In this document: piece by piece, positions 8,811 to 17,726 of the stretch
Layout of the letters: every line of letters begins with the position of its first letter
How positions within the stretch are numbered: position 1 is the first letter of the stretch
Source: Deltaproteobacteria bacterium
GTDB taxonomy: Bacteria > Desulfobacterota_D > UBA1144 > Nemesobacterales > CSP1-2
Direction: 5' to 3'
Assembly: GCA_016187835.1 (NCBI GenBank)
Contig: JACPIY010000021.1
Span: 1 to 56,170, forward strand
DNA: 56,170 nt
Position numbers and translations under genes: made by a program
The notes under the pieces: model-generated
What the model saw: only the letters and a program-made list of their open reading frames with translations
Databases searched by the model: none
Told to the model about the DNA's origin: nothing

Positions 8811-9512
8811 ATGAATTGGGAATTTAAGATAGAAGAGGACGAAACTCTCGACGGACCCGATGGGCTTAAAATCATACAAAAGAAGGGTTACTACAGATAT
8901 TCACAGGACTCGCTGCAACTTGTAGATTTTGCCGATGTAAAAAAGAACGATGCAATTATTGACCTTGGAACTGGTTGCGGTGTTATGGCTCTTATGCTGG
9001 CGAAAAGAAGATTGGGAAGGAAAATAGTAGGACTCGAAATTCAAAAAGAGCTTGCAGAGATTGCAAGAAAAAACGTAAGGCTAAACTGTTTTCAGGAAAA
9101 AATCGAAATCGTTGACGGAGACATAAGAGAAATTAGCCGTCCTTTCGCACCAAACTCTTTTGATTACATTATAACTAACCCACCTTATATAGAAGCAAGA
9201 GCCGGAACCAGAAGTTCTGGGTCTAAAAAGGCAATAGCTAGGCATGAAATTCTCTGTAATATGGATGATGCTTTACAGGCCATGAAATATTTACTTAAGT
9301 CACTCAGGCGAGGAGCATGTGTTTACCCCGCTGCACGATTTGGGGAACTGATCCTAAAAGCAACAAACAAGAATCTTCTGCCCAAGAGGGTGCAGTTCAT
9401 TTATTCAAACCCGAAAGAGAAGGCAGAGCTTGTAATGGTTGAATTTATAAAGGAAGGAAAACCCGGACTTGAGATTCTTCCACCATTAATGAGTGAAGGG
9501 GTGAAGGATTAG
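8811..9512 (+). CDS. tRNA1(Val) A37 N6-methyltransferase-like protein (TrmN6 family)
   Basis: The 233-residue protein is a class I SAM-dependent methyltransferase. It has the SAM-binding loop DLGTGCGVMALML (around residue 47), an acidic end of strand 2 (GLEIQKEL) and the NPPY catalytic motif (TNPPYIEAR, around 124) of N6-adenine and related amino-methylating enzymes. Length and layout match TrmN6/YfiC, which modifies A37 of tRNA-Val; the exact tRNA target is inferred. The ATG at 8811 follows closely on the stop of an upstream A/T-rich leader. It is convergent with tilS, leaving only 10 bases between stops. Confidence 0.82.
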   Translation: MNWEFKIEEDETLDGPDGLKIIQKKGYYRYSQDSLQLVDFADVKKNDAIIDLGTGCGVMALMLAKRRLGRKIVGLEIQKELAEIARKNVRLNCFQEKIEIVDGDIREISRPFAPNSFDYIITNPPYIEARAGTRSSGSKKAIARHEILCNMDDALQAMKYLLKSLRRGACVYPAARFGELILKATNKNLLPKRVQFIYSNPKEKAELVMVEFIKEGKPGLEILPPLMSEGVKD

Positions 9513-9522
9513 AAGAATATAT

Positions 9523-10944
9523 TCAATTCTCAATTCTTAATTCTTCACTATTAACTCTTCTCCACCTTGGTTTAATCAAGTGGATTTTCAGTGCTTTTTC
9601 TCCTCTTACCTTAAATCTCTCATCCATCCTCATTCCGCCTATCCAGATAATCTCATTTCTACTCAGAAATATTGGAATTCGGTTTCTCAGGTATCTGGGT
9701 ATTTTTTCATTAATAAGAAAACTCTTTACCTTTTTTAACGTTTTCAAGCCAAAGGGCATAAACCTGTCTCCCATATGAAAGTTTCTTACTTCAATCGGAA
9801 ACTCTACTGAATCGGGATCAAAGAAAGCAATGAACTGATCCTCACCAAACCGTCCTGGCTTGGCAACTTCAATCTCTATCTCAACATGAGGAAAACTCCA
9901 TTTCCCAATAGAAGGAATTTCGTATGAGAAATCACGCTTCAGCTGAGATTTTGAGCTAATAAAAAAAAGATCATATCCTTTTGCCACTACAACTTCATTA
10001 GGAAGTGAAATCTCGCCTGAGGGAGTTCCAGAAAGAAGAAGTTCATCTATGGAAGTTATATGGTTAAATGAGATTTTTCTTAAATTTCCCTTGAGTTTTT
10101 CTATCGCTATCCTTAAAAGGACAAGCCTCAGTGCCTCTGGAATAGCTTTATAGCGAGATACTGTCCCAACCAGTTCGTCTTCATCTACAGTCTTAAACAG
10201 GTACTCAATCCAATTTTTTGCTCTGCTTTCTATAAAATCCGCTTCCACTCTAAAAATATTTGCAGTTTTGGCAAGCGTCTCTTTAATCTTTGGATTGTAT
10301 TTTTGGAGCTCAGGAATCAACTCATGTCTTATTCTGTTTCTAAGAAAAACCTTTGACTTGTTTGTTGAATCCTCAACCCAGCTAATTCCTTTTGACTTCA
10401 AGTAGTTTTCAACCCCCAACTTCGGCGTTTCTATAAGCGGCCTTATTATATAGCCTTCCGATACGGGAGGGATTCCCGAAAGCCCCGTCGGACCGCTTCC
10501 CTTTATAAACCTCATGAGCACGGTCTCGGCTTGGTCATCAAGCGTGTGAGCGGTCGCAATCTTTTGCGAATGGTATTTATTTAAAACTTCTCTAAAGAAC
10601 TTGTACCTAAGTATTCTTCCCGCTTCTTCAAGAGAGATATGCGAGCTTTTTTTTAATCCCAATACATCGGCTTCCCGAAGCTCAAAAGGCAGATCGAGTC
10701 CTTTTGCAATTTGCTCCACAAATTCAGCGTCTCTTTTAGCTTCGTTAGGTCTTATTCCGTGATTTAGGTGTGATACTATTAATTTTAAATCATATTCTTT
10801 TAGCTCACTCAGAATGTAAAGCAACCCCAGAGAATCCGCTCCTCCTGAGACTCCGATTACAATTGTCTCACCCGGAGTGAGCATATTAAATTTTTTTATT
10901 GTCTTCCTGATTAGCTCTAAAACCTTCAATTTGCTCAGAGGCAA
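9523..10944 (-). CDS. tilS: tRNA(Ile)-lysidine synthetase
   Basis: The 473-residue enzyme adds lysine to C34 of the CAU anticodon of tRNA-Ile2, so that it reads AUA. It has the PP-loop GVSGGADSLGLL near residue 31, the HLNHGIRP segment, a central TilS domain, and a C-terminal substrate-binding domain with GDRFMPFGL. The start used is TTG at 10942-10944, which gives the usual helix before the PP-loop. An ATG 20 codons in (10884) is possible and would remove the 59-base overlap with the DUF502 gene. It ends the minus-strand series pheT-ihfA-DUF502-tilS. Confidence 0.93.
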   Translation of the reverse strand: MPLSKLKVLELIRKTIKKFNMLTPGETIVIGVSGGADSLGLLYILSELKEYDLKLIVSHLNHGIRPNEAKRDAEFVEQIAKGLDLPFELREADVLGLKKSSHISLEEAGRILRYKFFREVLNKYHSQKIATAHTLDDQAETVLMRFIKGSGPTGLSGIPPVSEGYIIRPLIETPKLGVENYLKSKGISWVEDSTNKSKVFLRNRIRHELIPELQKYNPKIKETLAKTANIFRVEADFIESRAKNWIEYLFKTVDEDELVGTVSRYKAIPEALRLVLLRIAIEKLKGNLRKISFNHITSIDELLLSGTPSGEISLPNEVVVAKGYDLFFISSKSQLKRDFSYEIPSIGKWSFPHVEIEIEVAKPGRFGEDQFIAFFDPDSVEFPIEVRNFHMGDRFMPFGLKTLKKVKSFLINEKIPRYLRNRIPIFLSRNEIIWIGGMRMDERFKVRGEKALKIHLIKPRWRRVNSEELRIEN

Positions 10945-11548
10945 GTCCTCCAGAGACTATTATTCTAAATGCATCTTCAACGCTCATCGGAAGCTCCTTA
11001 ACCTCATCCTCGGGAATCAAAAAATAAAATCCACCAGTTGGGTTAAAGGCCGTGGGCAGAAAGACGCCTAAAAGTCTTTTTCCAGATTCAGGGTGCTGTA
11101 AAATCCCCGTTACAAACCCTATTGAATATATACCTTTTCTTGGATATTCAAACATTACAACGCGTTTAAGATCTTTAAGCCCCTCGCCAAAAACCGTCTC
11201 AATTATCTGTTTGGTCCCAGTGTAAATGGTTCTTGCAAAAGGTATCTTTGAGATAAGTCCTTCGCCAAAGCCAAGGAGTTTTCGACCAATAAAATTTCTT
11301 GCAATAATTCCTGCGAAAAGAACTATGAGTAATGTTCCTAAAAGTCCTACTCCAAAAATAATAGCTTGAGACAGGTGTGGAGGAAGCTCGGAAAGCGATT
11401 TTATAAGAACCTTGGCAGGGGCGGCGCTTATAAATCCAATAATCCACTTGCTGAGTTTAAAGAGTATAAATATTGTAAGTCCGAAGGGGATGGTAACAAG
11501 AAGTCCGGCAAGGAAGTTCCGCCTGAAAGAACTAACAATACTTTTCAT
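10886..11548 (-). CDS. DUF502 membrane protein
   Basis: The 220-residue protein has two strong membrane segments near the N-terminus (about residues 12-35 and 62-88) and the DUF502 hallmark IPFARTIYTGTKQIIETVFG, then RVVMFEYPRKGIYSIGFVTG and GVFLPTAFNPTGG. The molecular role of DUF502 proteins is unknown; plant relatives (COV1-like) act in membrane trafficking. Its start overlaps the end of ihfA by four bases (ATGA type) and its end overlaps tilS, which points to translational coupling. Confidence 0.85.
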   Translation of the reverse strand: MKSIVSSFRRNFLAGLLVTIPFGLTIFILFKLSKWIIGFISAAPAKVLIKSLSELPPHLSQAIIFGVGLLGTLLIVLFAGIIARNFIGRKLLGFGEGLISKIPFARTIYTGTKQIIETVFGEGLKDLKRVVMFEYPRKGIYSIGFVTGILQHPESGKRLLGVFLPTAFNPTGGFYFLIPEDEVKELPMSVEDAFRIIVSGGLASEQIEGFRANQEDNKKI

Positions 11549-11835
11549 TCATCAACTGGTTCATTATTTATGGCATCGCGAAGGAACCTGCTTGGCTTGA
11601 ATGTGACGGCCTTTCTTTCCTCAATTTGTATCGTGTCTCCGGTTGCAGGATTTCTTCCTTTTCTAGACTTTCTCCTTTGAACACGAAAGGTACCGAATCT
11701 AGGAATCTTAATTCCCTCTCCATTGCTAAGCTTTTCTTTAGCCATCTCAAAGAAAAACTCGACAATCTCCGCTGACTCCCTCTTCGAGAGCCCAATCTTT
11801 GTGTGGATTACATCGGCAAGCTCTTTCTTCGTCAT
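11545..11835 (-). CDS. ihfA: Integration host factor alpha-like DNA-bending protein
   Basis: The 96-residue protein is an HU/IHF family member. It has the dimerisation helices (MTKKELADVIHTKIGLSK) and the beta-arm motif IPRFGTFRVQRRKSRKGRNP, with the conserved GRNPATGD turn whose Pro intercalates into DNA. Its place directly after pheT is the arrangement known for ihfA, which supports IHF-alpha over HU. It would work as a nucleoid protein and as a DNA-bending partner in sigma-54-dependent transcription and site-specific recombination. Confidence 0.85.
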   Translation of the reverse strand: MTKKELADVIHTKIGLSKRESAEIVEFFFEMAKEKLSNGEGIKIPRFGTFRVQRRKSRKGRNPATGDTIQIEERKAVTFKPSRFLRDAINNEPVDE

Positions 11836-11869
11836 TTTGTTCCTCTTTATACATTATATTTTGCCAATT

Positions 11870-11965
11870 ATAACACAATTACAATCATGCAAAATACATG
11901 ATTCATGATGCAAGATTAATGTATCGTGTATCTTGCATAGTGAATCCTGCTCATCTTCATTCGTG
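11870..11965. repeat. Imperfect palindromic intergenic repeat (ATGATTCATGATGCA type)
   Basis: The gap between pheT and ihfA is full of partly self-complementary words: CATGATTCATGATGCA, then GTATCTTGCATAGTG. A related hairpin lies at 32170-32232. It looks like a degenerate member of a dispersed repeat, not a regulatory site. It separates pheT from the tightly overlapping ihfA-DUF502-tilS group by 134 bases. Confidence 0.45.
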
Positions 11966-11969
11966 ATCA

Positions 11970-14378
11970 TCATGTCTTACGCAATTCCGCTCCGATAGCC
12001 AATTGAAGCCTGTTGAGTCCATTTTTTTGAACTTCGTCCACTTCTAAATCGGTAAGAGTTCTATCCTCCGCTCTAAGAATCATTGATACAGCAACACTCT
12101 TTTTCCCTTTCTCTACCGAACCACCTTTAAATACATCAAACACACTTACCTCTTCAATCAACTCGGATTCTATTTTTCTGATTTCTTTTAAAATTTTCCC
12201 GACAGGCACATCTTCATCAACAATTAAAGCAATATCTCTTATCACAGAAGGAAATTTTGGAAGCGGGGTAAACTTTTTCTTTGTGTAGTTCTCGGAAGCA
12301 GAAAGTTTCTCTAAATCAAATTCAAAAAGGTAAACCCTTTTTGAAATTTCGAGTTTGTCACGGAAATCAGGGTGAAGCTCGCCCAAATATCCCGCTTCTT
12401 CATTTCCAATCATAATCTTTGCTGATTTGCCAGGATGGAGGAATCTGACTTGAGAAACTTCTTCAAATCCCACTTTATGGGAAACGAAAAAAGCCTCAAA
12501 CACTCTTTCCAAAACACCTTTTAAATCAAAGAAATCAAATTCCTCCTTGTCCCACAACTCCGGCTGCCGCCCTCCGGTTGCCGCCCCGGCAATTTTTCTA
12601 ATTTCTTTAGGAAGTCCGTTCTCTCTTGGAATATATACTTTACCTATTTCAAATATCCTTATATCCTGAGCCTGGCGATTTAGGTTCAGAGCAACATTTT
12701 TAATTATTCCAGAGATAAGATTCGTTTTCATAGCCGATCCTTCGTTTGTAAGCGGATTCAGTATCCTGAGTGGCGCGGTTTCATCAAACAGGCTTAGAAA
12801 TTCCGGCTCTTCAAAGCTATAGTTGATTACCTCGAGAAATCCAAAGGAGACGAGTATCTCCTTCGCTTTATTCTCTAAGATTTTCTCTCTTTTTAGGCCA
12901 TCCGGCATCATCGGAATAACGGGGAGGGTTGTAGAGATGTTGTTGTATCCGTAGTGTCTTGCCACCTCCTCTATTAAATCAACATCCCTTGTGAGGTCTA
13001 CTCTATAGGTCGGGATGCAAAGTGTCATCTCGCCGTCCGTAACTTTTAATGTTTCAATACCAAGCCCTTCGATTATCTGTTTTATTTTTTGGGGCTCGAG
13101 GGCAGTGCCAAGAATTGAATTTACCCTCTTTATTGAAAGATTTACTTCTTTTGGCTGAATTGGAGAGGGATAAACGTCTATTTTGCCTCTCGCTACCTTG
13201 CCTCCAGCTAGTTCTCTTATAAGCTCTGATGCCCTGTCGAGCGCCTTCACGACTCCGTTTGGGTCAACTCCCCTTTCAAACCTGTAGGAGGACTCCGACC
13301 TTAGATTTGTTCTCTTAGACGTTCTTCTGACCCTTACGGGATTAAAATATGCACTCTCAAGAAGAATATTTCTCGTGCTTTCCGAAACTTCTGTGTTTCC
13401 TCCGCCCATCACACCGGCAATCGCAATAGGAGTCTCGGCATCGCATATAACTAAATCTTCTTTAGTTAGAGGTCTCTCCACACCATCGAGAGTCCTTATG
13501 GCTTCCCTCTCTTTTGCAGGTCTTACAACGATTTTTCTTCCTCCGATTAAATCATAGTCAAAGGCATGAAGCGGCTGTCCCAGTTCTAGAAGGATGAAGT
13601 TTGTAATATCCACTATGTTGTTTATAGACCTGATATGTGAAGCTTCGACTTTTGTCTTTAGCCAATCCGGGGAAGTTGTGATCTTTACATCCTTAATCAA
13701 CCTGCAAGAATACCTGGGACATCCATCAGAGTCGTGCACTTCTACCGCGGCAAGGTTTCCTATGTACTCTCCCTCTTCCATTACACCGTAGTCGGGATAT
13801 TTAACCTCGGTCCCTAAAATAGCCGCGACCTCTCTTGCCACTCCGACCACACTCAAGCAATCAGGACGGTTCGGTGTAATGCCGATTTCAATAATCACCT
13901 CATTAAGTCCCAGAGCATCAATCAATCTGCTTCCGACTTTAGCAGAATCGGGAAGAATCATGATTCCGTCCCCTTCTTCACCAATTCCGAGTTCATTGTC
14001 GGCGCAAAGCATGCCTTCCGAAACCTCTCCTCTTATCTTCGTGGATTTGATCAGTATGCCCTCAGGAAACTTGGCGCTTGGAGGTAGTTTTGTACCCGAC
14101 GGTGAAAGGGCAACCTTATCCCCTGTTTTCATATTTTTTGCACCGCAGACAATTTTATAGAGCTTCGTGCCATCAGTTACATCGCAGAGAACAAGCTTTG
14201 AGGCATTTGGATGGGGTTTTATATCGAGAATCTGGGCTACAATTACAGCCTCAAGTCCCTCTCCCCTGTATTCGAGGGACTCCACTTCAAGCCCGGACAT
14301 TGTAACTCTCTCGGCTAACTCCCTAGGAGAGATATTAAATTCCACGTATTCTTTAAGCCAGCTTAGAGTGAATTTCAT
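11970..14378 (-). CDS. pheT: Phenylalanine-tRNA ligase beta subunit
   Basis: This is a full-length bacterial PheT of 802 residues. Visible domains are the N-terminal tRNA-binding EMAP-like fold (ILDIKPHPNASKLVLCDV), the B3/B4 editing domain (KTKVEASHIRSINNIVDITN, then LGQPLHAFDYD), B5, the catalytic-like core, and the C-terminal FDX-ACB anticodon domain (PLPKFPSVIRDIALIVDED). It pairs with PheS to charge tRNA-Phe. PheS is normally directly upstream, but here the upstream neighbour is the divergent lemA, so pheS must be elsewhere. Downstream, ihfA keeps the familiar neighbourhood. Confidence 0.97.
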   Translation of the reverse strand: MKFTLSWLKEYVEFNISPRELAERVTMSGLEVESLEYRGEGLEAVIVAQILDIKPHPNASKLVLCDVTDGTKLYKIVCGAKNMKTGDKVALSPSGTKLPPSAKFPEGILIKSTKIRGEVSEGMLCADNELGIGEEGDGIMILPDSAKVGSRLIDALGLNEVIIEIGITPNRPDCLSVVGVAREVAAILGTEVKYPDYGVMEEGEYIGNLAAVEVHDSDGCPRYSCRLIKDVKITTSPDWLKTKVEASHIRSINNIVDITNFILLELGQPLHAFDYDLIGGRKIVVRPAKEREAIRTLDGVERPLTKEDLVICDAETPIAIAGVMGGGNTEVSESTRNILLESAYFNPVRVRRTSKRTNLRSESSYRFERGVDPNGVVKALDRASELIRELAGGKVARGKIDVYPSPIQPKEVNLSIKRVNSILGTALEPQKIKQIIEGLGIETLKVTDGEMTLCIPTYRVDLTRDVDLIEEVARHYGYNNISTTLPVIPMMPDGLKREKILENKAKEILVSFGFLEVINYSFEEPEFLSLFDETAPLRILNPLTNEGSAMKTNLISGIIKNVALNLNRQAQDIRIFEIGKVYIPRENGLPKEIRKIAGAATGGRQPELWDKEEFDFFDLKGVLERVFEAFFVSHKVGFEEVSQVRFLHPGKSAKIMIGNEEAGYLGELHPDFRDKLEISKRVYLFEFDLEKLSASENYTKKKFTPLPKFPSVIRDIALIVDEDVPVGKILKEIRKIESELIEEVSVFDVFKGGSVEKGKKSVAVSMILRAEDRTLTDLEVDEVQKNGLNRLQLAIGAELRKT

Positions 14379-14620
14379 TTTCCTAAGATAATAAAATTAA
14401 ATGATTACATATTCTTAGACAATGGTCAATATTCCTGATTCGATAATACAATTAAAGTCCATTTACAATCTTTAAGAGCATTTTCCCTTGCTTTGCTATA
14501 ACCCGTTATACATCTCAAGTCTATGGGATGCTTCTCTTGACTTGTTCCTCCGTATGTATATATGATTAATTCTCAGAATTCGCAATTAATTTAATATAGA
14601 ACAGCTAAGGAGTCGGAGAA

Positions 14621-15175
14621 ATGACATTTCTAATTTTTCTTATATTCATTGGAATTTTAATTGCAATATTCGTAGGCATATACAACTCTCTCGTAAAGTT
14701 AAGGAACATGTCCGAACAGTCTTGGTCAGATATTGATGTTCAACTAAAAAGAAGATACGACCTTGTGCCAAACCTCGTCGAAACCGTTAAGGGCTACGCA
14801 TCTCATGAAAAAGACACCTTTGAGAGGGTTGTTCAGGCAAGGAATGCCGCAATGCAGGCTTCTTCTCCGGGGGACAAAGCTCAGGCAGAAAATATCTTGC
14901 AGTCAACTCTGAGAAATCTCTTTGCACTCGCCGAGAGCTATCCTGAGCTAAAGGCGAACCAGAATTTTATAGAGCTTCAAAAGGAACTCTCGAATGTAGA
15001 AGAGCAGATTCAGCTCTCACGCCGCTACTATAATGCCGTTGTTAGAGACCTTAATACTAAGAGTGAATCCGTTCCAAGCAATATAGTCGCAAATATGTTT
15101 GCCTTCACAAAGAAAGAGTATTTTGAACTGGATTCCGCCGAAGAAAGAAAGACGCCTCAGGTAAAGTTTAGCTAG
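14621..15175 (+). CDS. lemA: LemA family protein
   Basis: The 184-residue protein has one N-terminal transmembrane helix (residues 2-24) followed by the LemA helical domain: YNSLVKLRNMSEQSW, then DIDVQLKRRYDLVPNLVETVKG and the later LSRRYYNAVVRDLN. The family is widespread but its biochemical role is unknown. An AAGGAG site precedes the ATG. It is followed by a DUF2207 gene, a pairing seen in many bacteria, so the two probably act together at the membrane. Confidence 0.9.
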   Translation: MTFLIFLIFIGILIAIFVGIYNSLVKLRNMSEQSWSDIDVQLKRRYDLVPNLVETVKGYASHEKDTFERVVQARNAAMQASSPGDKAQAENILQSTLRNLFALAESYPELKANQNFIELQKELSNVEEQIQLSRRYYNAVVRDLNTKSESVPSNIVANMFAFTKKEYFELDSAEERKTPQVKFS

Positions 15176-15182
15176 ATGACCC

Positions 15183-15283
15183 GTCATTGCGAGGAGCAAA
15201 GCGACGAAGCAATCTCAATGCTTATTGATTCTCAAGTTTAAGAACACGAGATTGCTTCGCTTCTTTTAGTCGCTCGCAATGAC
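15183..15283. repeat. Long imperfect inverted repeat between lemA and the DUF2207 gene
   Basis: The left arm starts GTCATTGCGAGGAGC and ends GAAGCAATCTC; the right arm starts GAGATTGCTTCGC and ends CGCTCGCAATGAC. Together they form a roughly 100-base hairpin with a loop near 15220-15247. A decayed relative (CGTCATTGCCAGG to CTTGCAATGACAGG) is at 36114-36179. The form suits a MITE- or REP-like element. Its right end overlaps the first ATG of the DUF2207 reading frame. Confidence 0.75.
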
Positions 15284-17066
15284 AAATATTCTTATAAAAC
15301 AGTTGACGCTGCAATTGAACGTGAAGAATACACTATATCAAAGTATCTTAACGAAGCTCATTATAACTATTGCTTTCTACCTCAGTATTTCGCTCTTGTC
15401 CCTTCCACTTCATGCTGAAGAGATAAGGAATTTCTACAGTGAGATTTTCATAACTAAAGCCGCCTCAATAACTGTGCAAGAAAACATAGAATACGATTTT
15501 GGAGATGAATTAAGACACGGAATATTCAGAGAAATACCCTACGAATACCAGGTAGACATCAGGAATTACAACCTTAGGATGGATGTAAATAAGGTGACGA
15601 ATTTCGAGGGAAGTCCCTATAACTACAAAGTAACTCGTGGGAACGGAAGGGTAACTGTTAGAATCGGAGACCCGGATAAGGAAATAACAGGGGTTCACGG
15701 ATACAGAATAGACTACTTCGTGGAGAGAGCCATAGTTTTTTTCAAAGACCATGATGAACTCTACTGGAATGTTACCGGCAACGAGTGGAAGATTCCCATA
15801 AGAAAAGCGAGTGCAAAGATCTATCTCGAGGGAGAAATGCCTGAAGGGGTTAAAGCAAAATGCTATACTGGCTATTACGGCTCTAAAGAGCAGAATTGCA
15901 CGTTTAATATTACTCCACACGGAATTGAATTTAATGTCTTCGGGGCTGGGGATTCCTCAAGGAATTTTGGACCTGGCGAAGGGCTTACAATTGTTGTAGG
16001 ACTTTCGAAAGGGGTTTTAAAGGAGCCTTCAACTTTCAATAAAGCCTCCTGGTTTATCTCAGATAATTGGTTCTTTGCCCTCCCCTTTCTAACCCTGTTT
16101 TTCATATCCTATATCTGGTATACCAGGGGTCGAGATCCCGAGGGTAAGGGTGTTATTCTTGTAAGGTATGAACCGCCTAAGGATTTAACCCCTGCAGAAG
16201 CTGGAACTCTTATAGATGAACGCGCTGATATTCTTGACATAACCTCAACTGTTATAGACCTTGCCGTAAGGGGATATCTTAAAATCAAGGACGTTCAAAG
16301 CACAAAATTCTATTTCTTCTCAGATAGAGACTACAAGCTCATAAAAATCAAAGAACCGATAGGGAACGAACTTAAGACCTATGAGAAAGAGGTTTTCTCC
16401 GGCATATTCGGATCGAAGGACAAGGTTATGATTTCCGACCTGAAAAACAAATTCTATACACGGATTCCTCCTATCAAAGATTCATTGTACAAAGGACTTG
16501 TAAGCGGTGGGTACTTTTCTACAAATCCTGAAAAAATAAGAAGTATTTTTAAATGGGTTGGGATAGGTATGGTAGGAATATCGTTTTTTTTCATCCCGTA
16601 TTGGGGTATGAAACTCTCTCTTATGCTGTCAGGGATTTTTATTCTTATATTCTCAAGATTTATGCCTAGAAAGACTAAGAAAGGCGCTCAGGCAAAAGAG
16701 GAACTTTTGGGCTTTAGAGAGTTTATAGAGCGAGCGGAGACAGACCGAATAGAGAGGCTCGCCAACGACGACCCGACTCTTTTCGATAGGGTTCTTCCTT
16801 ATGCATTAGTGTTTGAACTTGGGGACAGATGGGCTGAAGCCTTCAGGGATATGTATAAAACTCCTCCTTCATGGTATGATTCGCCGGGATACAGTAATTC
16901 ATTCTCACCCCACATATTTGTTAATGACATTGGAAGAAGCCTGAGTGTTATGAATAGCACTTTTGCATCCACTCCTAGAAGTTCCGGGGGCGCTGGGGGA
17001 AGCGGCTTTAGCGGCGGCGGCTCTAGCGGAGGAGGGTTTGGCGGCGGGGGCGGAGGATCGTGGTAG
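15279..17066 (+). CDS. DUF2207 membrane protein with a glycine-rich tail
   Basis: The reading frame opens at ATG 15279 inside the palindromic repeat. A later in-frame TTG or GTG near 15315-15321 may be the true start, because the signal peptide (IITIAFYLSISLLSLPLHA) only begins near residue 30. The mature part is a predicted extracytoplasmic beta-rich DUF2207 domain (FYSEIFITKAASITVQENIE), then a membrane segment (NWFFALPFLTLFFISYIWY), a cytoplasmic region, two more helices near residues 428-460, and a tail of Gly/Ser ending GGGGGGSW. Function is unknown. The lemA-DUF2207 pair is a recurrent arrangement. Confidence 0.85.
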   Translation: MTNILIKQLTLQLNVKNTLYQSILTKLIITIAFYLSISLLSLPLHAEEIRNFYSEIFITKAASITVQENIEYDFGDELRHGIFREIPYEYQVDIRNYNLRMDVNKVTNFEGSPYNYKVTRGNGRVTVRIGDPDKEITGVHGYRIDYFVERAIVFFKDHDELYWNVTGNEWKIPIRKASAKIYLEGEMPEGVKAKCYTGYYGSKEQNCTFNITPHGIEFNVFGAGDSSRNFGPGEGLTIVVGLSKGVLKEPSTFNKASWFISDNWFFALPFLTLFFISYIWYTRGRDPEGKGVILVRYEPPKDLTPAEAGTLIDERADILDITSTVIDLAVRGYLKIKDVQSTKFYFFSDRDYKLIKIKEPIGNELKTYEKEVFSGIFGSKDKVMISDLKNKFYTRIPPIKDSLYKGLVSGGYFSTNPEKIRSIFKWVGIGMVGISFFFIPYWGMKLSLMLSGIFILIFSRFMPRKTKKGAQAKEELLGFREFIERAETDRIERLANDDPTLFDRVLPYALVFELGDRWAEAFRDMYKTPPSWYDSPGYSNSFSPHIFVNDIGRSLSVMNSTFASTPRSSGGAGGSGFSGGGSSGGGFGGGGGGSW

Positions 17067-17095
17067 TATTATATTTATATCAGCTCCAATGTAGT

Positions 17096-17111
17096 CCCCG
17101 AACGGGCATTC
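17096..17111. repeat. REP-like repeat, left of the first RAYT gene
   Basis: CCCCGAACGGGCATTC here is identical to 17687-17702 on the other side of the transposase gene. Direct copies flanking a REP-associated transposase are the usual layout for elements the enzyme recognises. Confidence 0.65.
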
Positions 17112-17144
17112 ATATTTGAGCTGATAGGGAATCAGCCCCTACAT

Positions 17145-17612
17145 TTATGGTAACGGATCAACCATTTTGCTATAGGGATATTCTTCCCAATTTGATACCA
17201 TACCTTTCCTTACTGAGTTATTAACAATATATTCAGTTATCTTCAGTAGCGATTCCTCTTTTCTTACAATGTGATCGTAAAAATTCTTCTGCCATAATGG
17301 CTTAATACCAAAGGATTTACCAATAACCTTTGCTGTATAACGCTTGAACGCACAAACCCAATCCTGAAGCCTCTTTTGATAATCCTCAGTCAACGAAAGC
17401 AGAATATGTAAATGGTCTGGCATTATACAGTAACAAAATAGTTTTATCTCCTTATTGATTCTTCTGAGTTCCATCCCATCAGCTATAGTGTTAGCAATCC
17501 GGTCATTCAGAAAATAAGGTTGTTTGCTTGCGGCGCAAATTGTTATGAAGTATACAAAGTCACTGTCCTTGTAATCAAAATTGCTCAGGCGTAACTTAAT
17601 CCTATCGTTCAT
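17145..17612 (-). CDS. REP-associated tyrosine transposase (Y1/IS200-like), copy 1
   Basis: The 155-residue protein is a single-domain HUH transposase of the RAYT group. The HUH motif is PDHLHILL (near residue 67), and the downstream helix with ITEYIVNNSVRKGM contains the expected catalytic Tyr. The conserved LWQKNFYDHIVR block is present. These enzymes cut single-stranded REP hairpins and are usually single-copy and domesticated. Matching repeats lie on both sides (17096-17111 and 17681-17702). It is only about 45% similar by eye to the second RAYT at 20120, so the two are separate families, not a recent duplication. Confidence 0.85.
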   Translation of the reverse strand: MNDRIKLRLSNFDYKDSDFVYFITICAASKQPYFLNDRIANTIADGMELRRINKEIKLFCYCIMPDHLHILLSLTEDYQKRLQDWVCAFKRYTAKVIGKSFGIKPLWQKNFYDHIVRKEESLLKITEYIVNNSVRKGMVSNWEEYPYSKMVDPLP

Positions 17613-17680
17613 ATGTTCCTATTTGTGGTGCGTTCAGCGGAACGCACCCTACAACATAGCTTCCGCTGCCAAACGTAGCG

Positions 17681-17702
17681 CCCGTTCCCCGAACGGGCAT
17701 TC
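17681..17702. repeat. REP-like palindrome, right of the first RAYT gene
   Basis: CCCGTTCCCCGAACGGG is an inverted repeat. Its right part plus CATTC equals the copy at 17096-17111. A second small hairpin with GTGCGTTC and GAACGCAC arms is at 17629-17647, between this copy and the transposase gene. Confidence 0.65.
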
Positions 17703-17726
17703 TTATTTTGGCTGATGAACATTTTA

